Origin: Pelargonium nanum
Taxonomy: Eukaryota; Streptophyta; Magnoliopsida; Geraniales; Geraniaceae
DNA: 23,548 nt
NCBI GenBank assembly: GCA_036897485.1
Contig: JAYMTF010001414.1
Coordinates: forward strand, 1 to 23,548
Direction of reading: 5' to 3'
Below the pieces are notes generated by a model. That model saw nothing but the letters and a program-made list of their open reading frames with translations, was not told the DNA's origin and searched no databases. Below, one piece after another: positions 8,501 through 17,844 of this stretch. Positions within the stretch are counted from its first letter, which is position 1. Each line of letters starts with the position of its first letter. Both the position numbers and the translations under genes were made by a program.

Positions 8501-9961
8501 GTCGATATGTAAATGACAGAGACTCAACCAAAACACAAAGAAACTGGATCAAGCGGGAGCAGAATCATTAGAGCGAGTAAGAGTGATAATTCCTGACGTG
8601 CCATACTCTCGTGGGTTTGGCAGAGTCTCAGCTATTAACTCTGTGATTACGGTTATATATCAAAAAAAAAAAAAAGAACCAAAGAGGCTAGAGTTATAGG
8701 GTCATTACCATAATTATTAACAATTGGATCAGAAGAACTGATATCATCAACAGTTAGGGCTTTGAACTGGGACTCTATTCTTGAGAGGAAGATCATGGCT
8801 TCTTTGAAGGGTTTTGTGATTTCTTGGTGGTACTTTGTGAGCATCTCACAATAAGCTTCCATGAACTGGTCCAGTGCTGGGTCTTCACCACCACCACCAC
8901 ATGGTGGTGATGATGATGATGAAGAACCTCCTGTCCTCACTGCCATGGCTATGGCAGATCCACAAGCTTCCTCTAACCGATCCACCATCTCCGGAGGAGC
9001 TCCGACCTGAGCTCAAGCACAGATACATGCATAGAAAAACCATTACCTCGGTTGTTATGTTTGCTTATAAAAAAAAAACATTACTCCGAGAATTCAAGAA
9101 AGCAGCTAGCTAGGGTTCAAGAAAACCCTTGTGGATTCTTGATCATCATACATAAGTAAATATAGAAATAAGAATTCAAGAAAGTAGCTATCTAGCTAGT
9201 AACCATCACATTCTTGTACTCATGTATTAGATTGCTCCAAAATCTAGGGTTCAAGAAAGTAAAACCCTTGTTCTTCATAGTAAACACAAAAAGAAAATAA
9301 AGATTCTTGAATCATCATACTCAAGAAAATGAAGAAAACACTAGCAGTTAATGGTTGAGACTCGGTCATTGTTAAAGTTAAAAGGGATTGATCAAGCTGT
9401 CAGCCAAAGAGTTAACAGCTGAGACTCAGCCACTTTTAGAATTCCACGAATTCGTAACGTACTCCGCCCACAAATTCATTGCGTCGGATGTAGGCATCAC
9501 GATGTCAATAGTTTGACCGAGTTTCAGTCGTTAACTCTTTGACCGAGACTTTTTCTCAAGAAAACCAACAAAATCAATACATGACATATTGTGTAGAGAG
9601 AGAGAGAGGAGATCACACAAACCTTTTGGCAATTGGCATAAGCAGCCAAGAGCTTAGGGAAGAGAGGATGAGCCATGATTCTAGACCTAAGAGTCATGTT
9701 GTTGGTGGTGGTGGAATTGTTTGTGTTATTGGTGCTAGTAGTAGTCCAAGGAAGAGGAACAAAATGGTTCTTATTTCCACCACCTCCACCACCACCACCA
9801 CTAGTGGTGGTTGGAGAGTTGCAAAGCATCAACTTGGCCATGGAAGAGAGACCTCCACCACCACCACCACTAGTGTTGCTACTACTATTATCTCCAAAAC
9901 CCATATTGTTCATGCTCATGCTCATGCTATTATAGTAATTACAACCACCACTACCCTCCAT
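5529..9961 (-). CDS. STM: Class I KNOX homeodomain protein, SHOOT MERISTEMLESS-like
   Basis: A nuclear TALE homeodomain transcription factor; class I KNOX proteins keep shoot meristem cells undifferentiated and act with BELL partners. Coding exons are 9961-9623, 9006-8709, 6782-6553 and 5735-5529, all with GT-AG junctions and kept phase, giving 357 aa. Domains: Gly/Ser/Thr/Asn-rich N-terminus (1-90); KNOX1 from about 92 ([19 protein letters not shown] then [15 protein letters not shown]); KNOX2 about 154-198 ([20 protein letters not shown]); ELK about 238-259 ([19 protein letters not shown]); homeodomain about 260-322 with the TALE PYP insertion and recognition helix [19 protein letters not shown]. 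The tail [18 protein letters not shown] resembles STM rather than BP/KNAT1 or KNAT2/6. The start is the first in-frame ATG after an apparent 5' UTR intron acceptor. Introns are 616, 1926 and 817 bp and carry many local duplications. The family call is firm; STM orthology is likely. Confidence 0.93.
5710..6330. repeat. Tandem duplication of the KNOX intron 3 / exon 4 junction
   Basis: Copy 1 is 5710-6026 and copy 2 is 6027 to about 6330, offset 317 bp, roughly nine bases in ten identical with small indels. Each copy contains, on the gene strand, the pyrimidine tract, the acceptor TGTAG and the first 26 bases of exon 4. Both also carry AAGTGCACAGACAC and GACGTTTGTGTACCTAGGTGT. Copy 1 is the functional junction because coding continues through it. 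A third partial copy follows at about 6411-6490. Confidence 0.85.
6005..6052 (-). other. Potential cryptic exon in KNOX intron 3
   Basis: The acceptor AG at 6054-6053 is followed by GAA GCG CAA AAG CTA GCC CTA GCG, encoding EAQKLALA exactly as real exon 4 does. The match then ends and the frame continues as DVYMLML to a TGA at 6007-6005. Joined to exon 3 in phase 0, it would end the protein within the homeodomain before the recognition helix. Its use in RNA is not shown by the sequence. Confidence 0.4.
6411..6490. repeat. Third, partial copy of the KNOX intron 3 repeat
   Basis: Contains ACTTTCCAATCAAACTCTAT then GTGACGTTTGTGTACTTATT, matching the inner parts of the two full copies at about 5918-5975 and 6216-6275. 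It lacks the splice-acceptor part. Confidence 0.6.
7891..7918. repeat. AC/AT microsatellite in KNOX intron 2
   Basis: A short (CA)n run directly followed by a (TA)n run. Confidence 0.75.
8350..8674. repeat. Three degenerate repeats with TGACGTG/TGACATG cores in KNOX intron 2
   Basis: The copies begin at about 8351, 8447 and 8571 and are roughly 95-105 bp each. The shared order is GAGTGTTAAT-like sequence, CTGACGTGYC (TGTGACATGTC in copy 1), TCTCRTRG-like sequence, GAGTCTYAGYC-like sequence, TGTTAAT-like sequence and an A-rich end. TGAC is the known core bound by TALE/KNOX proteins and TGACGTG resembles bZIP sites, but binding here is inferred. Confidence 0.5.
9090..9325. repeat. Interrupted direct duplication in KNOX intron 1
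   Basis: Three words occur twice in the same order: GAATTCAAGAAAGYAGCTA (9090 and 9172), CTAGGGTTCAAGAAA followed by ACCCTTGT (about 9111 and 9243), and GATTCTTGATCATCATAC or its AATCATC variant (about 9134 and 9302). The second set is spread out by extra sequence, consistent with a tandem duplication followed by insertions. Confidence 0.6.
9354..9555. repeat. Inverted repeats in KNOX intron 1 related to the intron 2 repeats
   Basis: CCAAAGAGTTAACAGCTGAG at 9403-9422, continuing ACTCAGCC, is the inverted counterpart of GAGTTTCAGTCGTTAACTC then TTTGACCGAGAC at about 9519-9548. The block GAGACTCGGTCA at 9357-9368 pairs with the same right arm. The core GAGTYTCAGYYRTTAACTCT is shared with the third intron 2 repeat at about 8623-8642, so both introns contain members of one repeat family. 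Confidence 0.5.
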
Positions 9962-9964
9962 GAT

Positions 9965-10082
9965 CTGCAACAAAAGAAACAAAAGTGAACAACACAACAC
10001 ACAACACAAGACTAATCAAAACCCTTTGTTTCTTGAACCCCCCGGTTTTTAAGCTAAAAAAAGAAGAAAAAGAAACAGTAAC
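9965..10082 (-). other. Probable 5' UTR intron of the KNOX gene
   Basis: On the gene strand CCAAG|GTTACTG (donor at 10082-10081) and TTTTGTTGCAG|ATC (acceptor at 9966-9965) delimit a 118-bp T-rich segment that ends three bases before the ATG. Both sites fit plant consensus and the segment has a long pyrimidine-rich 3' part. Without RNA data this is a prediction. Confidence 0.5.
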
Positions 10083-10369
10083 CTTGGAAATGGCTACTCT
10101 TTTTTGGGTCTGAACATGAACAGTGGATCAATAGTGGCCAAAACAAAAGGTAGTGCACTGTGAAGGAGAAGGAGGAGATAGATTCAAAACCCTTAAATTC
10201 ACTTCCCAATGAAGAAACCAAAAGCTTTTTTATTTTTTATTTTTTGGGTTTTGTTGTGTTGGTGATGAGTGAAGTGCACTATGCTTTCACTGCCACAACT
10301 GTTACTTGCTCATCTCTGAACATCCCTCAGGAGAACTGATAGACAGAGTTGTTTTTGTTGTTGTTGTTG

Positions 10370-10389
10370 GAGAGAGAGAGAGAGAGAGA
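10370..10389. repeat. GA/CT microsatellite in the KNOX upstream leader
   Basis: Ten GA dinucleotides preceded by TTG trinucleotides (about 10350-10368). On the gene strand it is a CT tract, probably in the 5' leader. Confidence 0.8.
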
Positions 10390-10517
10390 CTTCAAAAGAT
10401 GTTGATAATGGTTTGATGGGAAGAGAAGGAAAGGTCTTGGATGGCTCAACACCTGTACCTGTGTACTGTACTAGACTACATAGAATCACTACTATTATTG
10501 ACTAGTGTGTGTGTCAA

Positions 10518-10523
10518 TATATA
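10518..10523 (-). promoter_or_regulatory. Possible TATA box of the KNOX gene
   Basis: TATATA within ATTATATATTG on the minus strand, about 130 bp upstream of the CT microsatellite and about 560 bp upstream of the ATG. Its spacing suits a spliced leader, but AT-rich flanks make chance matches common. Confidence 0.3.
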
Positions 10524-10539
10524 ATACTACACTACCTAG

Positions 10540-11528
10540 GGTTTGTGGGGGGTAGAAGTTAGGTGAACATGGATAAAGTAGGCAATTCGGATCCGAATAT
10601 GTGAATACTCGAATTTTTATCAGTATTTTCGGTCGAGTGAAAACTAGATTGAAATGGTCTTGAGTCGATGATTTTGATCTGAATATGCGAATTGAATACT
10701 CATATCAAAAAGAAATAAATAAAAGGTGGCAATTTGGATTTGAAATTTAATTCAATTAATTTCGGCAAATTTATCTTATAAAAATGAGTGTATTAGAGAC
10801 AAGTTTGCACAAGCTAAAATCTAGAATTTGATTTGATCCAATTCGAGACCTAAAACTGAAAAGAAAAGACACCCAACGGTCAAACCCTTTCAGGTTAGAT
10901 TTGATTTTGTTTTCGTCAATCTAAAATCGAATGAATATAATATAAAATTTGAATTGTCGCCTTTAAGTAAATGCGTACAAAATCAACAACCCACATTTTT
11001 TACTAGCCGGCTTTTGGTTAAGCTTTTTCAACTCCAACTTCATAAACCTAATCCAACTTTGGTATTCCATCAAAGAACAGTATCAGTTAACTATATATTT
11101 ATTGCCTCCGTAACATCTAACATTTGTCATTAAAATTAATAAACTCAAGAACGATTTTATCATTAAAATTGCTTATTTTTCAATCTAGTTTTCAAAACAT
11201 TATTATAAACTTCATTTTTCTTGCTAAGTTCTTGTAATACATTTGATTATTTATTTTATGGAGTCTCAAATCAATCAAAAAAAGTCCAATCAATAATAAT
11301 ATTCAGGGTGGAAAATAAGAAAAGAAAAAGGTAAGGTTAAATATAAAGCTGATAAAAGATAAAACAGATGGTGGACACTCCGAATAATATCTATTCTTCT
11401 CTCCCAAAATGTACATTTATTATTCAAAGTGTTTTTTTTCTCCTTCTTGTATATAAAAAATAGTTAAATAATGATAATAATAAAGTTGGTAATTCAAATC
11501 TTTTTAAATTAAACGCAAAAAATATGTC
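10540..11528. other. KNOX upstream region, degenerate AT-rich sequence
   Basis: No gene. It contains worn repeat words such as GATGATTTTGATCT (about 10666), which recurs at about 11918, and GGTGGCAATTTGGATT (about 10726), similar to the GGTGGCAAATTCGGGTT words in the 4.6-4.9 kb array. These look like remnants of dispersed plant repeats. Confidence 0.4.
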
Positions 11529-11774
11529 AATGACAGATGGGGACCCAATTTTCGGTCCAAAAACACATAATGTACCCAAATTTTAAAACGTAGTTTTGGA
11601 GATACCTAAGTTATTTTCCCGTCCGTAAACCGTTAAATGTAATGGAAAAAAATTGTATTTTTGCCCATGTGCATTTACAGATGAAACCATAATATAGGTA
11701 CATCCAAAAACACATTTTAAAATTTGGGTATGTTATGTGTTTTGGGACCATAATATGGGTCCCCATCTGTCATT
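11529..11774. mobile_element. MITE with about 60-bp terminal inverted repeats
   Basis: The left arm starts AATGACAGATGGGGACCCA, and the right arm read inverted starts AATGACAGATGGGGACCCA as well. Both continue through GGTCC(C)AAAACACATAA and TACCCAAATTTTAAAA. The total of 246 bp and the non-coding spacer fit a miniature inverted-repeat element able to fold into a hairpin. I see no convincing target duplication, so the superfamily is not assigned. Confidence 0.75.
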
Positions 11775-13668
11775 ACCCCTAATTTGAATTTATATCGGTT
11801 TTAGTTTAGATTTGACATATTCAATCCGAAAGAAGTGTAGATTGAATGTTTCATATCAAATTGGGGTGTCATGGGTAAAACGTATATAAGTGTGAATTTG
11901 TATCTAAGTTATAGTTGATGATTTTGATCTAGATTTACGGACATCTAAAATCAACATAACTTAAGATTGATCCGACCAATATTTGGGGTCGGGTTAACTT
12001 TATTTCATGAAAATACAGGTCAAGTTGGATGAATAAATTAGCACATTTAAGTATTTGACACTAAAACTTATAATACGATTCAGTTCGAACAAATTCAACT
12101 TGAATGAATCCAATAGTATTTAAACTAATTAATTTGAATCATAACAAATTCGATCCAAACTTTATATGGTCAAATGATTCTTGGCTTGGGGAAGGATTCA
12201 TGAAGACAAATTTAGAAACACATTAATTAATAATACAGCAAATTAAAAGATGTTTTAACATATATTTATATGCATCTTCTTTGACTAGAAATGATTGAGA
12301 TTTGAATAAAAACAAGAATGAAGAAAGAAACAGAAGGATGTCAAGTAACATCAGCTGATTTTGGTCACAAAATTTCTACTTTCATGTATATAAACATTTG
12401 TCATCATATTGTGACCACTTCTCATACATTTGCCACAAATTTATAGTTTGTGTTGTACTATAAAATGTAATATATAATAATACAATAATTATTCTATTTT
12501 AGTAGGATTTTGGTATGGTAGATTGATTTTGGATCTAAAACAAACTTATTCTATAAAAATACGAATAGAAGAAATTCACATTTTTTATGTTGAAATCTCA
12601 AATTTTGATCTCAGCACACATAATTCAAATCTCTTTCGGCTCGTATTCATGTTACTTTTTATAAATACAAATTCGAACAAATTTAATCTAAAAGTCCCAA
12701 TTTGCAACTTCTATTGCCATCTAGGAATGAGAACATACCCCACTTTGTGGAGAATTGGCAAGCAAAAAATAAAAAATACATGTGGTGGAGGAAGAAGCCA
12801 AACAATTTATTTATTTATTTTACATATATATATATATGTATATATATATAATTTATTTTGTGGGTTCTTTACTTTAAGTCATGTCCAATTAATTGTCCAA
12901 AAACAATAAGCACCAAAAAGAATACACCCAACCCAACCCTTTGGTCATGATTCCTCTAGAAACCAACACCATGCCCACAACACTCTCTTTATGGAACCAT
13001 ATTTAGTACTACTTTTTTAAGGATATGAGCTAATTAATCCCTCCATTTTGAGTAAGATTAGACCCACTAATTGAGACCCTAATCTAGTTTGGGGTGATTG
13101 ATTGACAAGTTGAAGTTTTAGGTACATATAAAAGTGTCACTTTATGCTCATCATCACATTTCAAAAGTTGGATTAGACCATCTCTTAACCCAATAAATTT
13201 TGGGATCAACTTTTTTGAATGGAAATTTTCTACATTTCATCATTGCTTTCATAGTGTGATATTTTAGTTGGATTGAGTTGAATTTTAACTACGAGTTGAC
13301 AATTCGGATTTAAGGTCGAATTTGAATCAGACTTTTTAAAGTTCAAATTGAATTTTTTTTTTTGTTTGAACTTAACTAAAAAGAAGTGTATGTTATGAGT
13401 TTTAAGTAAGATTTTAGATTTTACACGTAGAATGTGTTATTTACGTACATTTGTGCGACTCAACTCGAAAATTTACCATCCCGCAAACCCTAATATCTCC
13501 TTCAATCATATGTAATGAAAATCAAACTTATCGAAACTTAATTTATAAATGTGAGGCTAAAAAACAAGCCTAAGCCAGTTTAAATTGCATATAATCAAGT
13601 TTAGAAGCATGCATGAGTTCGCGAATCCTTAACCTACCGAACATAAAGCCAGAAGCAATGAAACTGGT
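11775..13668. other. Intergenic region between the KNOX promoter side and the PUX5-like 3' end
   Basis: AT-rich, with a TA/TATATG microsatellite at about 12824-12850 and degenerate repeat words (GATGATTTTGATCT at about 11918; ACAATTCGGATTTAAGG at about 13298). A plus-strand open frame at 12523-12909 spans the microsatellite, has no recognisable domain and looks accidental. The last part is the 3' untranslated region of the PUX5-like gene. Confidence 0.45.
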
Positions 13669-16653
13669 CTAGAATTTCTGAATAACCACTGAATTCGCCA
13701 GGCCAGCTTGCTCGATGGTCTGGTTGAGATCGTTGAGCTGCTTGGGAGGGAACCCCATCATTTGCAGCTGATAGTTTCTTGTCCCGCCTGGTCTCGATGC
13801 ATCGATGAAAGCATGGATGTCTCTGATTGTATGGTGATAGTTGAAGCGCGAAACCATGCGCGTGCCATCTGCTAGCCTGAGCTGAATCGAAGTTGATGGC
13901 AGCGAATCGTCCACGACCAAACCCATAGAAGGAGTGGGAGCGGTGGTGTTGCGGGAAGTGAGCACAACAGATGTCTCGGAGGCTGTTTGGATGGCGCTGG
14001 TGGTACCTAGAGTTCTTCCCACACCCTGAAATGAACCCGGTTTCCTCTCTGGCTCCTGAAATTAAAACAAGATAAAAGAGGATTAACTTGTGGGAAAGAA
14101 CCGAAAAGCAGAGATATCAAGCAAGTGATAAATGGACATACATTGTAGTTTTCGTCGCGTCTCATGAGATTAACATGCACAGAAGTGCTCCGATCTGCTG
14201 GTTCAAGCTCTCTCGGGCATTCAGATTTCCTGATACTCTGCATACACACGCAACAGAATCCATGGGAATATATTACATGAAGAGCCAATTATATATTCTA
14301 TTAGATAAAAAAAAAAGAGCATGTTAGTCTAACGAACAGAAATGAAAAGAAAAAAGGAACAAGAGCATGTTTTGTTGTCTCTAGAATATGATGACCCCAT
14401 TCATACGCATAAAGCATTTAAAGCATAGATTCATCATCTAGAACCGATCCATCAAAAGTGGCAACCATCAATATATATGCGTAAAAAACAGAATCCTATT
14501 TTGGAATTCAATAGGTGCCCATGTACCAAACTATTCATTATGATGGTTAAAACTCTTCAACAGCTCCGCTCATGTTTACAAACTTCGGTATAAGATCCTA
14601 CAACATGTAAAATATTATCATGTTATCTACTCCTATGCCTAGGCATCAAGTGAAGTAAATCACTCATTGACCAAAATAAGAAATCCCGGATTGTTGACTC
14701 TTTCCCATTGGAGAAATGGTTATTATCCGCATAGTAGTGTTTAATGCAATTAACATCATCCAAATTATAACAATCAACCACCCTGAAGTGAAAAAAAGCA
14801 AAACATTAAATAGTACCTCCAAGAATGAAGCATTTGCAGGGTCTTCCAACCTCCGCAATGGTCCGTCATCCACAGTGAACCCATTCCTCCAAAAAGTTAT
14901 GGTGTGGGTGACGACCTCAGGCTGACGCTGTTGAGGAGCGGATGAGACCGTCTCTCCAGAGAGCAACCTTGCTGTTCCAGTAAAACTTTTAGAGCTCGCA
15001 GATGGTTGGAGGTGATCAGCAGGCCCTTCAACAGCTCCCGCATGTCTAGCTTCATTAAAAATAGCATCCACATCGTTGCCTCTGGTTGGATCTTGGACAA
15101 GCATTCCACTGAACTCACAAGAAAAATAATAGTGTTATCGTAGCTTTAACTGTTAGAATGCACGATTTACAAGAAGTAGAAGAATAATGGTTGATAGTTA
15201 TATAGATGGATCACAATCATGTATCAAGGAGCTTTAAATCTGAACAGCTAATGTGCATGCTTCTGGTAAAATAGAGCTGTGAATAACTAAGACACCCTAC
15301 AGCTAAGCTGGGTCAGCCCATGACACACTTTTTGTCGTTGTTTCCAGATGTCAATTTAATATACATCCTCGAATAAAAGGGTTTTATCATTTTATATCTC
15401 CAATAGATAATAACGAGAGAAAAACATTTAATGAACCGCAAGTATTATTGTAACAATATTGACGATGACAAAACCATCAAGACAATATCGGAGCACATTG
15501 TGATGGCATAACTTCTGAAAATAAGTATCGGAGTATAAGTTGTGCATTGTAACATTAATTGTGCATCAAACAAACACATTGACCAGCCACAACCGGCAGC
15601 CCACGGTTGCACAAGTACTTATCAAAATCCGAGAATTATCGGCAATGAACAAGTAACATCCCAAAATAGCCCATCAGACATTATGTCTACGTGCATAGCA
15701 AACTATATGGGTAAATGCTGAACATATTACTGTATATGGCTTCGGTTACACAACTCTAATGACTAAAGAATCCAGGAACGCTAATGACACACCTTAAATT
15801 ACCATACAAGGGACTTGCTACTAGTATCGAACCAGAAGTTACAGTTCACATTGGAACATCAACAACTCCGACTCACCAAAGCTATGATAAACCTAAAAGC
15901 AAGAAGCTTTATTTGGTTGCCAACCCAACAGACAATATAAAAAGGAAAAGAAACATCAATTCATGCAAGACTCCAACAATGCCTCAAGTCTCAGTCATGT
16001 CAACATAATGCACATCGCCTCCAACTCAATTTCCATAATTAATTGAATTTAGAAAGGGACTGAGCTAAAGATTGGAAATTTGAGCAAAATAAGGAAAACC
16101 CAATTCCAAGGATCACAGATTGATAGAATTGAACAAACTAAAACTCACAATTACCTCAAATTACCTATGAAAAGATGGATTTTTTTTATAAAAAAAATTA
16201 CCTCTTTTCACCACCAGTGTAATATTCCTGTGGCTCATCAGAGTCGCTATCGGACCCAGCAGGCCGATTCAGATCGGCGAAAGTTCGAATACCTCCTCTG
16301 GGTCGGCTGCCGGAGGCCTTCTCTGGCTTCTTCTGCTTTCCGGCGGTCCGGCGAGCTCGGAGCTCGTAGGGGGCGCGAGGAGGCGTCTGGGAGGGCGAGC
16401 GAGAGCGCGACGGAGATTGCGACGGCGAGTAGGACTGGGAGGGGGAGTTGGGGGAGGCGGCGATTGGGTCGGCGGCGGCGGGAGGGGCGGCGGCGGAGTT
16501 GTCGAAGAAGGTGGAGACGGCGGTGTCGAGGTCCCAATTGTGGCTCTCGAGGTAAAAGAGGGCTTCTTCTTTGGAGGCGGAGGTGATCTCGGAGAAGGAG
16601 GTGATCAGGGCGGCGTTGGCGGCGGAGGCCGAGGCCGATTCTTGCGTGTCCAT
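13669..16653 (-). CDS. PUX5: UBA-SEP-UBX protein, p47/PUX5-like Cdc48 adaptor
   Basis: An adaptor for the AAA ATPase Cdc48/p97, acting in ubiquitin-dependent extraction and membrane fusion (family knowledge). Exons 16653-16202, 15108-14817, 14237-14142 and 14055-13669 join in phase through GT-AG introns to give 408 aa, close to Arabidopsis PUX5. Order of parts: UBA-like N-terminus ([20 protein letters not shown] then [15 protein letters not shown], about 16-50); Ser/Pro/Arg linker ([15 protein letters not shown]); [11 protein letters not shown]; the conserved [17 protein letters not shown] block over junction 1 (the split codon makes Ser); SEP domain about 217-282 ([20 protein letters not shown]); SHP box FQGVGRTLG about 289-297, a Cdc48-binding motif; UBX domain about 331-408 ([41 protein letters not shown] at the end). 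The UBA-like domain favours PUX5 over the shorter PUX4. GC-rich exon 1 contrasts with its AT-rich surroundings. Confidence 0.93.
15109..16201 (-). other. PUX5-like intron 1
   Basis: A 1093-bp intron with donor GTAATT at 16201 and acceptor TTCAG ending at 15109. It is AT-rich; I see no gene, repeat or transposon end in it. Confidence 0.7.
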
Positions 16654-16749
16654 GGCGGTGGTGGTGGTTGCTTGTGGAGTGTGGCTTTGATCGGATTCTT
16701 TGTGTGGCTTTTTTGAGATCTCGTCTGGTTTGGGCTTCTTCGTGTTGGG

Positions 16750-16759
16750 TTATATATAT
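16750..16759 (-). promoter_or_regulatory. TATA box of the PUX5-like gene
   Basis: TATATATAAC on the minus strand, about 100 bp upstream of the ATG at 16653. An AAGCCCAAAC word at about 16728-16737 lies between it and the ATG, in the predicted leader. Confidence 0.55.
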
Positions 16760-16769
16760 GGGTCGGGAT

Positions 16770-17844
16770 TTCGTTGGTGACGGTGTTGGACGGTGTCGTT
16801 TTGGAGGCAATGTGTTGCTTCTATTTTAGGAGTACTTTTTCTAAAGGGAAAAGGTTGTAACGTGGAAATATGTTATTGGATAACAAAATAGTGTTATTTG
16901 TTCTAACAGCAAAAATTAAATTTGGAAACATGTGAATATTTTATTTTTGTTGGTTTTTTTATTTATTTGGTAAGTATTTATAAGTTACATTGTGATGTAG
17001 TAAAGTGTTGCTAAGATGGTACTGGTTGATTCTTTTGTAATGCAATGATCGTGTTGGATAACGATTACATTATGTTATTTAGTGTGAAGTTTGAGATTCG
17101 TAAAAACTAGAATGTAGTCAGTGATATTCTAAACAGATTAGTAGTATAATGTTGTATGTAGAGTTAAATGTGATACTTGATTATGCACAATATTTTCTTT
17201 AAACATGTTTAAGTCCTCAAGTATATAAGACACATTCGATTAAAGAAATACCCGAATTAATTAAGACTTCCTCGATTGGACTCCTATTTAACAACATGAT
17301 CTAAAGACAACCAAGTTATCGCATGCAACTACTGATAACGTGTATCTCTCTACATCATCTTTACGATTATCTCCTCTGTATAATTCTATACAAATGCAAC
17401 AAGTAAAATCATAACTAAAACATTAATTGTTGGTCATATCTTCACGTCTAAGTATTGTTGAAGTCGCCCCAGACCTAATTCAATTTTCTTCTCTTCTTAT
17501 CGCACGAACGACAATCAACGTCACTTCAATTATTTTTATGTTGTCGTTCTGTCAACCGAATCGATAATCATGGTTCATCGTTCAAAATATGACAAGTGAT
17601 ATCGAAGTAAAATTGTAATTGAAATTCGAAGTCATTGCAAATAGAAAAAAACACTTGTAAGTGAATAGTAACTCATCGAACAAAACTATTTCATTTCATA
17701 TATGTTGCTATATCAAGAAAAAACAACATTAAAATTGAATGAGAAGATCTCATAAAATTTATTTCTAACTAAGCCGCCGCAACAAGAAAAGAAGACTCCA
17801 AAAAAATTATTCTATCAACTCTATGCATAAACTACTACTTATTC
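16770..17844. other. Intergenic spacer between PUX5-like promoter and lipase 3' end
   Basis: AT-rich, no coding frame, no terminal inverted repeats and no RNA gene seen. Its right part must hold the 3' untranslated region of the minus-strand lipase. Confidence 0.45.

Larger units (their letters stand above)
6783..8708 (-). other. Long KNOX intron 2
   Basis: A 1926-bp intron between the KNOX2-encoding exon and the exon with ELK and the first part of the homeodomain. The donor is GTAATG at 8708 and the acceptor ATCAG ends at 6783. It holds an AC/AT microsatellite (about 7891-7918), a degenerate repeat array near its 5' end (8350-8674) and a word AAGTGCACAAAC (7065-7076) shared with intron 3. 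No coding exon is missed, since the flanking exons join in phase to give an unbroken KNOX protein. Confidence 0.7.

Noticed and set aside
5529-9961. Assignment of the KNOX gene to BP/KNAT1 or KNAT2/6
   Set aside because: The C-terminal [15 protein letters not shown] block matches the STM type better; a phylogeny would be needed to exclude a lineage-specific class I copy.
9539-9988. Two plus-strand frames rich in Thr/Pro/Val opposite KNOX exon 1
   Set aside because: Antisense of the poly-Gly/Asn/Thr coding repeats.
12523-12909. 128-codon plus-strand frame in the intergenic region
   Set aside because: Crosses a TA/TATATG microsatellite and has no domain, splice support or promoter; probably chance in AT-rich DNA.
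16080-16810. Arg- and Gly-rich frames overlapping PUX5-like exon 1 on both strands
   Set aside because: Off-frame readings of a GC-rich exon whose true frame gives the UBA-like domain.
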